DNA from: an uncultured bacterium
GTDB lineage: Bacteria; Patescibacteriota; Minisyncoccia; Phycocordibacterales; Phycocordibacteraceae
Assembly: GCA_943914435.1 (NCBI GenBank)
Contig: CALUBY010000030.1
Location: 1-9,165, forward strand
DNA length: 9,165 nucleotides
Direction: 5' to 3'
In this document: in pieces, positions 4,182 to 9,165 of the stretch
Numbering within the stretch: position 1 is the first letter of the stretch
Layout of the letters: each line of letters begins with the position of its first letter
Notes under the pieces: model-generated
What the model was told of the DNA's origin: nothing
The model's database searches: none
What the model saw: only the letters and a program-made list of their open reading frames with translations
Position numbers and translations under genes: made by a program

Positions 4182-5090
4182 CTAGCGTCGTTTCCCGTGA
4201 AACTTTTTATGTACCTCGCGAAGATGCGCATCCGTTACGTGCGTGTAAATCTGAGTCGTATTAATAGATGCGTGCCCAAGTAACTGCTGGACCGAGCGAA
4301 TATCTGCGCCGTTTGAGAGAAGATCAGTAGCGAAAGAGTGGCGCATAACGTGGGGTGTCACTTTCTTTGTAATCCCGGCTTTTGCAGCATACGTTTTAAT
4401 AAGGAGCTCTATAGAGCGGGGAGTGAGGCGAGTAGGGGTACGTTTTTGTGTCTCTTTAGCGCGGGGAGCACTCACAAATAGCGCTGGCTCCATATCGCCA
4501 CGAGCCTTTAAATACGCCCTTGTAGCCGATTTTGCCTCCTCAGACAGAAACACCACCCGCACTTTGTCGCCCTTACCTCGAATAGGGAAGTCATCGCGCG
4601 AGAGATCTATATCTGAATCAAGAGAACACAATTCTGACACGCGCAGGCCGGTCGAAAAGAGCATTTCTAATATGGCTTTGTCTCGCAACGACTTTTCGTC
4701 ACTACCATCCGTAGCTTTTAGGAGACGTTCGAGCTCAGTAGAGGAAATAAGGTCCAAATGACGTTCTGGCACCTTTGCGAGCTCAATCTTTTCCGGGGAA
4801 AGGGAGGGGATGTCTCGTTTTCGAAGGAATTTAAGGAACGCCCGCAGCGCAATAAGGTAGTAGTTCTGCGTTCTACGCTTCATTGAGTCCTTATTGGTGC
4901 CGGGCTGTCGGTTTAGCCATAACCGGAACTCACGAACCCTCTCCTCTGTAATGTCTCCGGTGTCAGAAATCTGCATTTGCTCGAAGAAACGGCTTAGATA
5001 ATGGTCGTAGTTCTCAATTGTTTTCACGGCACGACCGCGTTCTATCTCAATATACTCAAGAAACTCCCGCTTCATCCGTATAGCGTCCAT
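4182..5090 (-). CDS. xer: XerC/XerD-type tyrosine recombinase
   Basis: This is a site-specific recombinase of the Xer family, which typically resolves chromosome dimers at dif. The 302 residues have the usual two-domain layout: an N-terminal SAM-like core-binding domain (about 6-92, EFLEYIEIERGRAVKTIENY) and a C-terminal catalytic domain (about 115-295). The catalytic set is complete: Arg150 in TGLRVSEL, Lys173 in RGKGDKVR, His247-x-x-Arg250 in HVMRHSF, His273 in LLGHAS and nucleophile Tyr282 in TTQIYTHV. XerC and XerD cannot be told apart here. An integron or phage integrase is less likely because the protein has no extra domain and no att site is seen. The ATG at 5090 is favoured over the Met at 5075 by an extended -10 (TGC then TACGCT) 7 bases before it. 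A degenerate parS-like sequence overlaps its last codons. Confidence 0.93.
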   Translation of the reverse strand: MDAIRMKREFLEYIEIERGRAVKTIENYDHYLSRFFEQMQISDTGDITEERVREFRLWLNRQPGTNKDSMKRRTQNYYLIALRAFLKFLRKRDIPSLSPEKIELAKVPERHLDLISSTELERLLKATDGSDEKSLRDKAILEMLFSTGLRVSELCSLDSDIDLSRDDFPIRGKGDKVRVVFLSEEAKSATRAYLKARGDMEPALFVSAPRAKETQKRTPTRLTPRSIELLIKTYAAKAGITKKVTPHVMRHSFATDLLSNGADIRSVQQLLGHASINTTQIYTHVTDAHLREVHKKFHGKRR

Positions 5091-5097
5091 TCACCCA

Positions 5098-5103
5098 AGC
5101 GTA
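5098..5103 (-). promoter_or_regulatory. Extended -10-like element of the recombinase gene
   Basis: TACGCT on the minus strand, preceded by TGC, ends 7 bases before the ATG at 5090. The hexamer is a weak match, and the call rests on its spacing being identical to that at other genes here. Confidence 0.35.
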
Positions 5104-5167
5104 GCATGCTATTTCGCACAATATAGCCTGGGAGCACGCCCTGTTTGGAACAAGGACTAGGAAACAC

Positions 5168-5196
5168 TTGCAAGTTTTATCAAGGTGTGGTACTCT
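5168..5196 (+). promoter_or_regulatory. Promoter of rpsO (leaderless)
   Basis: TTGCAA (5168-5173), a 17-base spacer ending in TGG, and TACTCT (5191-5196) form an extended -10 promoter. The hexamer ends 7 bases before the rpsO ATG, so transcription would begin at the start codon itself. No Shine-Dalgarno is present. Confidence 0.6.
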
Positions 5197-5203
5197 GGCT
5201 TCA

Positions 5204-5470
5204 ATGCTTACGAAACGAGTTAAGGCCGCCGTTATTAAGGATATTGCCCGCCACCCAGAGGACACTGGTTCTGCTGATGTGCAGGTTGCTATCCTCAGCC
5301 GAAAAATTGACGAGCTTACAAGCCACCTAAAGAAGAACAAGAAGGATTTCCACTCCCGACGCGGTCTTCTCCAGATGGTTGCTGATCGTCGCACTCATCT
5401 TCGCTACCTTGAGAAGAATGACAAGCGCCGCTACAGCGCAGTCGTTAAGAAACTCGGACTTAAGAAGTAG
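5204..5470 (+). CDS. rpsO: 30S ribosomal protein S15
   Basis: S15 binds the central domain of 16S rRNA early in 30S assembly. The 88 residues (MLTKRVKAAVIKDI to KLGLKK) are full length for the family and show its conserved blocks: the helix containing HPEDTGSADVQVAILS at 18-33, HLKKNKKDFHSRRGLL at about 43-58 that contacts the rRNA three-way junction, and LRYLEKNDKRRY at about 67-78. The reading frame is open for 12 codons further upstream, but those overlap the promoter and are not part of the family. In many bacteria S15 represses its own mRNA through the 5' leader and rpsO precedes pnp. Here no leader is predicted and no pnp follows, so such autoregulation would need coding-region contacts. 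A strong terminator follows at once. Confidence 0.97.
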   Translation: MLTKRVKAAVIKDIARHPEDTGSADVQVAILSRKIDELTSHLKKNKKDFHSRRGLLQMVADRRTHLRYLEKNDKRRYSAVVKKLGLKK

Positions 5471-5472
5471 GG

Positions 5473-5502
5473 AATCGCGGGCAAAGCCCGCGATTTTCGT
5501 TC
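5473..5502 (+). terminator. Intrinsic terminator of rpsO
   Basis: The 10-bp GC-rich stem AATCGCGGGC/GCCCGCGATT closes an AAA loop (5473-5495) and is followed by TTCGTTC. It begins 2 bases after the rpsO stop. Confidence 0.85.
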
Positions 5503-5511
5503 TAAGCAGGT

Positions 5512-5519
5512 GCTAGAAT
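5512..5519 (+). promoter_or_regulatory. Candidate extended -10 promoter for the NYN gene
   Basis: TGC followed by TAGAAT (5514-5519) would start transcription near 5526, giving a leader of about 44 bases that opens with the hairpin GGCTC-CTCT-GAGCC (5527-5540). A second weak candidate, TAATAC at 5554-5559, lies 10 bases before the ATG. I cannot choose between them. Confidence 0.3.
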
Positions 5520-5569
5520 GCACATAGGCTCCTCTGAGCCACTTACATACTTTTAATACACACACCGTC

Positions 5570-6082
5570 ATGCCTGTTATCAAGCATCCGGCGCAGCGCG
5601 TAGGGGTTTTTATAGACACCCAGAACCTCTACCACAGTGCCAAGCATCTTTATAAATCACGCGTTAATTTCGCCAAGGTCCTCGAGGAGGCCGTAGGAGA
5701 TCGCATTCTTGTTCGTGCCATAGCCTACGTGATTTCCACGGAAGGAGGCGACGAGGGTGCCTTCTTTGAGGCCCTCACAAAAATTGGCATCGAAACGAAG
5801 GTAAAAGGACTTCAGATTTTCTCTGACGGCGCAAAGAAAGCCGACTGGGACGTGGGTCTTGCCATCGATGCCGTGAAGCTCGCACCGAAACTCGACACCG
5901 TAATCATCGCTTCAGGTGATGGTGACTTTGTGCCGTTGATTGAATACTTAGACATGAACCAAGGGTGCCAAGTTGAAGTGATATCTTTTGGAAAATCGTC
6001 GTCACAAAAACTAAAGGAGGCCGCTCACGCATTTACCGACATGTGTGACGATCCGAAGAAGTTTATTATTGGTCATCGGTAG
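5570..6082 (+). CDS. NYN domain protein (LabA/DUF88-like putative ribonuclease)
   Basis: NYN domains are PIN-like metal-dependent nucleases thought to cut RNA. The 170 residues are essentially one such domain. The first strand ends in FIDTQNLY (Asp16, Asn19), followed by KKADWDVGLAIDA at 89-101 with Asp92, Asp94 and Asp100, and then IIASGDGDFVPLI at 112-124 with Asp117 and Asp119. These acidic residues form the expected metal site, so activity is likely. The substrate is unknown, and LabA-like members are also linked to circadian or stress control in other bacteria. The protein is soluble, with no signal peptide or added domain. It is flanked by terminators, so it is probably monocistronic. 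No Shine-Dalgarno precedes the ATG. Confidence 0.9.
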   Translation: MPVIKHPAQRVGVFIDTQNLYHSAKHLYKSRVNFAKVLEEAVGDRILVRAIAYVISTEGGDEGAFFEALTKIGIETKVKGLQIFSDGAKKADWDVGLAIDAVKLAPKLDTVIIASGDGDFVPLIEYLDMNQGCQVEVISFGKSSSQKLKEAAHAFTDMCDDPKKFIIGHR

Positions 6083-6100
6083 GGAAGACACGGGTTCTTG

Positions 6101-6132
6101 AAAAACCGCGCCATTTGTTTGGCGCGGTTTTT
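6101..6132 (+). terminator. Intrinsic terminator of the NYN gene
   Basis: The 12-bp stem AAAAACCGCGCC/GGCGCGGTTTTT closes an 8-base loop. The T-run lies in the descending arm and continues as CTATA. It begins 18 bases after the stop codon. The A/T symmetry would also let it work on the minus strand. Confidence 0.85.
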
Positions 6133-6147
6133 CTATACACGTCTTCA

Positions 6148-6177
6148 CTGAAAGAAGAGGTCTTAAGAAGGTATAAT
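6148..6177 (+). promoter_or_regulatory. Promoter of the Pro-rich membrane protein gene
   Basis: CTGAAA (6148-6153), an 18-base spacer and a perfect TATAAT (6172-6177) form the best-matching promoter in the window. The predicted start is near 6184, leaving a leader of about 6 bases before the ATG at 6190. No Shine-Dalgarno fits in it. Confidence 0.6.
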
Positions 6178-6189
6178 CGAAAGAGCAGT

Positions 6190-8001
6190 ATGCCGACACC
6201 AGACGATACCGTTACCGGACGAGCGCCTTCAAACGCGGACATAGCGTCGGCAGGAATGAAGTCGGCGCTTGAAGATCGTTCGAAATATATTCGTACGATG
6301 GCGAAGGACATGGCAGCCATAACCGGAAGCGCTCTGCCGGCGACGAAAAAGATGCCGGAACCCGAAGAAGACACTTCTTCCAACAAGGAAACGTTCTCCG
6401 GTGTCACTCTTGAGAAAGAAGAGCAGCCGTTTTTTGAACGTTTACGCTCAAAGGCTGAGGATCGTGTGCAAGAAGCAGTTGAGCTTCCAAGTCTTAAAGA
6501 GGCGTCGTCAATCGTTGGCGCACCAGAACCTGTAGCTCCGAGAGCATCTACCATTCCCGCGCCGTCAGTTCCTCACGAGACAGAGCGCGCGTCTATACTC
6601 GAGCGCTTACGAGCAAAAGCAGAACAAAGCAAAACTGCATCAAAAGAGCAGGCACCGACCACTCTCCCGGAACAGGCTCCAAGGATGCCTACACGCGAAG
6701 AAACACTCCCGCCACTCATTCCAAAATCAGTCTCGGCACCAGAGACTCCAAAAGAAACCGCTCCGTCACCGGTAGTGCCGGCACCAAAACCCGCTACTGC
6801 ACCATCCGTAGAACCGCCTCGACCGACAGTAGAGCCTATTCAACCTCTATCGAAGCCACTCGTGGAAAAACCAGTGACAGAATCAGACACGTCAAACAAG
6901 CTGCCTGCTTTCCCTCCACTCCCGACATTAGACATCTCGACTCCTCCTCAAGAGAAGGGCGTCTCGAATAAATCTGAAAAGCCAGCCGTCGCAGCACCCG
7001 CCATTGCACCAGCTATCGAGCGTCAACCGTATCGAGAGCCTATTGAACCCTATACTCCTCCTGCAGATACACCGGCCCTCACCCCGGAGTCTTTCCATAC
7101 GTATACGAGCGATTTTGCGAATCGAATCGATTCGAAAGGTGCGTCTGCCTTCTCTGTACTTGCTGCAGAGCAAGATGCGGGGCGCACGAATCCAGCACCC
7201 GTCTCTACGCGCCCGAAGGGCGTTGCCAAGGGAATGATCGCGGTTGCAACAGGAATGCTTCTTCTTGTGCTTGCCGGTGGCGGAGTATTTTTCACCTACC
7301 AGTTCGTAACAACGATGCGCGACACCCCTATTGCTTCAATCACCGTTCCCTCTATTGTGTTTGCTGACGAATACCGAAAGCTCGAAGGAACAGGGAACGT
7401 ACTTATGCAGGGACTTGTTGCCGCTAGTAATGGCACGCTCGTCAGTGGAAACGTTCTCATTACCTATATTTTGACCGAAACTCCCGCAGAAGGAGGCACT
7501 CTTATACAAGCTCCCGCAGGGGGCGCAGCCTTTATGCGCGCGCTCATGATTCCTGCACCTGACATACTATTGCGCAATATTGCTGACGAAAGCACGGTAG
7601 GTGTTATACATGCCGGAACAGAAACCAACGCATTCTTTGCGCTTCGTGTAGATTCCTACGAACGAACGTATGCGGGCATGCTCACCTGGGAACCGCTCAT
7701 GGCACGCGACCTTGGCGCTCTTTACCCTCTCCATCCTGCACAGGAAACAAAGACTGAAGACGAGTCACCGACGGCGACAACAACCGCAAGTACTACACAA
7801 GCAGTTGTAGTACCCGCTACTCAGGCAAGTGCACGCACTCGATTTGAGGACACTATTGTTGCAAACCATGACGTACGTGTTCTCAAAGATACTGACGGGA
7901 AGACGCTCGTGCTGTATGGCTATGCTGACAAGCGCACCCTTATCATCGCGAGAAACGAGCTCAGTTTTGAAGCTCTCTTGGCTCGACTGAAGAGCGAATA
8001 G
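6190..8001 (+). CDS. Pro-rich single-pass membrane protein of unknown function
   Basis: I do not recognise a named family. The 603 residues divide into an N-terminal, probably cytoplasmic region (1-348) that is low in complexity and rich in Pro, Ala, Glu and Thr, one transmembrane helix at about 349-373 (from GMIAVATGMLLLVLAGGG), and an external region (374-603). The N-terminal part contains a short basic/acidic motif twice: FFERLRSKAE near 81-90 and ILERLRAKAE near 136-145. The external part has a compact domain (about 378-515), a Thr/Ser/Ala-rich linker (about 526-546) and a C-terminal block beginning FEDTIVANHDVRVL. The frame is open 25 codons further upstream, but that stretch includes the promoter, so I start at the ATG after TATAAT. 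The layout suggests an envelope-spanning or surface-anchored protein. Confidence 0.8.
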   Translation: MPTPDDTVTGRAPSNADIASAGMKSALEDRSKYIRTMAKDMAAITGSALPATKKMPEPEEDTSSNKETFSGVTLEKEEQPFFERLRSKAEDRVQEAVELPSLKEASSIVGAPEPVAPRASTIPAPSVPHETERASILERLRAKAEQSKTASKEQAPTTLPEQAPRMPTREETLPPLIPKSVSAPETPKETAPSPVVPAPKPATAPSVEPPRPTVEPIQPLSKPLVEKPVTESDTSNKLPAFPPLPTLDISTPPQEKGVSNKSEKPAVAAPAIAPAIERQPYREPIEPYTPPADTPALTPESFHTYTSDFANRIDSKGASAFSVLAAEQDAGRTNPAPVSTRPKGVAKGMIAVATGMLLLVLAGGGVFFTYQFVTTMRDTPIASITVPSIVFADEYRKLEGTGNVLMQGLVAASNGTLVSGNVLITYILTETPAEGGTLIQAPAGGAAFMRALMIPAPDILLRNIADESTVGVIHAGTETNAFFALRVDSYERTYAGMLTWEPLMARDLGALYPLHPAQETKTEDESPTATTTASTTQAVVVPATQASARTRFEDTIVANHDVRVLKDTDGKTLVLYGYADKRTLIIARNELSFEALLARLKSE

Positions 8002-8016
8002 GGGACTTCAGGGGCG

Positions 8017-8046
8017 TCGCAAACACCCTCTTTTGTGTGGTAAAGT
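8017..8046 (+). promoter_or_regulatory. Promoter of the TraR/DksA gene (leaderless)
   Basis: TAAAGT (8041-8046) preceded by TGG is an extended -10 that ends 7 bases before the ATG at 8054, the same layout as rpsO, including a shared TGTGGTA. A weak TCGCAA -35 lies 18 bases upstream. No terminator is visible after the preceding gene, so read-through is also possible. Confidence 0.5.
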
Positions 8047-8053
8047 ACGCGCA

Positions 8054-8407
8054 ATGAATACCGACCACTACCGCACCATTCTTACTGAGATGAAGGAGTC
8101 TTTGGAGTCCGACCTAACGACCATTGGACGCAAGAATCCGAGTAATCCAAATGACTGGGAACCAGTGCCCGAGGACGCCAGCATGGAACCTGACCCCAAC
8201 GATCAGGCAGATCAAATGGAAGACTTTGGCAACAATAATGCCATTCTTGTTGATCTAGAAAAGCGCTATAACGATGTGGTTGACGCTCTTAAAAGAATCG
8301 AGCAGGGAACCTATGGAATCTGCGAGGTGTCGGGAGAACCAATAGAAGAGGATCGTCTCGAAGCGGATCCTGCTGCTCGGACCTCTAAGGCTCACATGCA
8401 TGACTAG
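8054..8407 (+). CDS. TraR/DksA family transcriptional regulator with degenerate zinc finger
   Basis: Members of this family bind the RNA polymerase secondary channel and tune transcription, often with ppGpp. The 117 residues have an N-terminal coiled-coil region (about 3-26 and 60-84) with an acidic tip that contains D47-P-N-D50-Q-A52, matching the DxxDxA motif important in DksA. The C-terminal finger region GTYGICEVSGEPIEEDRLEA (85-104) and PAARTSKAH is clearly of the family, but only Cys90 of the four zinc ligands remains. The others read Ser93, Ser111 and His114. It may fold without zinc. I chose the ATG at 8054 over an in-frame TTG/alternative start at 8033 because the promoter overlaps the latter. 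The next gene overlaps or abuts its stop codon, indicating an operon. Confidence 0.88.
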   Translation: MNTDHYRTILTEMKESLESDLTTIGRKNPSNPNDWEPVPEDASMEPDPNDQADQMEDFGNNNAILVDLEKRYNDVVDALKRIEQGTYGICEVSGEPIEEDRLEADPAARTSKAHMHD

Positions 8408-9110
8408 TATGAAAACACTTTCCGTAAAAGAGTGTGTTTCGTTCGGATGGAAGACTTTTTGGTCTCGTCCTTGGCTGTTTGTAGCCGCGGGAGTAATCGT
8501 ATTCCTTGTGAACGTTGCTATATCGGTTCCTCAGTCTTTTGTCGACCATCTCTCCGAAACAGCACAGGGAACACCTGACGCTATGAGTTTTGCCTTTTTG
8601 GCATTCACCGTAAGCCTTATTGGAGGGGTGTTATCAGTGTTCTTGCAGATGGGTACGACGCACTTCTTCCTCAAGGCGCACGACACAACCACTGACACCC
8701 GTCTCCCTGATCTTATATATCTTCGCGGCTTCTTGCGGTATATAGGAGCAAGTATTCTTGTGTTCTTCGCAGTGGTACTTGGCTTTCTCCTGCTTATTGT
8801 GCCGGGAATCATCGTATCCGTTGCCCTTTCGTTTGCGCTCTATCTTGTGATTGATAAGGGACTCGGACCTGTTGAGGCCTTTAAGCAAAGTCTTTCCCTC
8901 ACAAAGGGACACCGATGGAGTCTATTCTTCCTCGCACTTGCGACTCTCGGCCTCAATATCCTTGGCCTTCTTGCACTTGTGGTTGGCCTTCTTATCTCTA
9001 TACCGGTATCTATGCTCGCCATGATGCATGCATACCGTCTGCTTTCTGTGGTCGACACAGACACCGAAGCAACGAGCGAGGACGTCGAATCAATTCCCGT
9101 CGCAGCGTAA
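8400..9110 (+). CDS. Polytopic membrane protein (DUF975 / GPDPase membrane-domain-like)
   Basis: The 236-residue protein has about six hydrophobic segments: roughly 24-43, 64-84, 114-134, 136-152, 174-192 and 190-212. The block around 134-170 (LIVPGIIVSVALSFALYLVI, then D-x-G-x-GPVEAFKQS and LTKG) resembles bacterial membrane families such as DUF975 or the glycerophosphodiester phosphodiesterase membrane domain. I assign only that general likeness. A short acidic C-terminal tail follows. Two starts are possible: the ATG at 8400 overlaps the TraR/DksA gene by 8 bases, and the ATG at 8409 lies one base after its stop. Both imply translational coupling, and the family-like MKTLSVKEC beginning slightly favours 8409. 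Function and substrate are unknown. Confidence 0.82.
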   Translation: MTSMKTLSVKECVSFGWKTFWSRPWLFVAAGVIVFLVNVAISVPQSFVDHLSETAQGTPDAMSFAFLAFTVSLIGGVLSVFLQMGTTHFFLKAHDTTTDTRLPDLIYLRGFLRYIGASILVFFAVVLGFLLLIVPGIIVSVALSFALYLVIDKGLGPVEAFKQSLSLTKGHRWSLFFLALATLGLNILGLLALVVGLLISIPVSMLAMMHAYRLLSVVDTDTEATSEDVESIPVAA

Positions 9111-9119
9111 GGTTCTTCT

Positions 9120-9156
9120 AAAAGCACCGTCCCGACATTCTCGGGACGGTGCTTTT
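9120..9156 (+). terminator. Intrinsic terminator of the TraR/DksA-membrane protein operon
   Basis: A perfect 16-bp stem, with AAAAGCACCGTCCCGA as the left arm, closes a 5-base loop CATTC. The descending arm ends in GCTTTT followed by ATATA. It begins 10 bases after the stop. Confidence 0.9.
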
Positions 9157-9165
9157 ATATATACT

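Noticed and set aside
5518..5556. Possible 12-codon leader peptide upstream of the NYN gene (ATG at 5518)
   Set aside because: Its ATG overlaps the -10-like TAGAAT, so it would not be transcribed from that promoter, and it has no ribosome-binding site or regulatory codon run.
1..9165. CRISPR array, insertion sequence, phage genes or a defence system
   Set aside because: No regularly spaced direct repeats, transposase motifs, terminal inverted repeats or phage structural genes were seen. The Xer-type gene has no visible att sites.

Overview
The window looks like chromosomal DNA of an uncultivated bacterium, most likely from the Candidate Phyla Radiation / Patescibacteria (a Parcubacteria-like lineage). 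This rests on inference: short housekeeping genes with almost no Shine-Dalgarno sequences, -10 hexamers sitting directly against start codons, tRNA genes that mostly lack an encoded CCA end, and a large Pro-rich single-pass membrane protein of a kind common in these genomes. No phage, insertion sequence or CRISPR array is visible.

Left arm (1-1233): everything reads on the minus strand. It holds four tRNA genes (Gly-UCC, Pro-UGG, Gly-GCC, Arg-UCG) and a YraN/UPF0102 nuclease-like gene. The 226-bp gap at 779-1004 carries an AT-rich stretch followed by three DnaA-box-like 9-mers.

Centre (1234-5203): a class II CCA-adding enzyme (cca, plus), a small unrecognised minus-strand ORF with its own terminator, exodeoxyribonuclease III (xth, minus) and a XerC/D-type tyrosine recombinase (minus). 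Seven sites closely resembling the bacterial centromere parS (core CACGTG in the TGTTYCACGTGRAACA context) lie within 1.14 kb, from the middle of cca through its 3' flank into the small ORF. More DnaA-box-like 9-mers lie just upstream of this strand switch (3231-3332).

Right arm (5204-end): everything reads on the plus strand. It holds ribosomal protein S15 (rpsO), a NYN-domain (LabA/DUF88-like) putative ribonuclease, the 603-residue Pro-rich single-pass membrane protein, a TraR/DksA-family regulator with a degenerate zinc finger, and a polytopic membrane protein overlapping or directly abutting it. Strong intrinsic terminators follow rpsO, the NYN gene and the last gene.

The parS cluster, the DnaA-box-like clusters and the outward-facing gene polarity of the two arms together suggest an origin-proximal segregation locus. 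dnaA, parA and parB are not in the window, so this remains a hypothesis. The second notable pattern is a -10-like hexamer 6-8 bases before the ATG of six genes, which predicts leaderless mRNAs.
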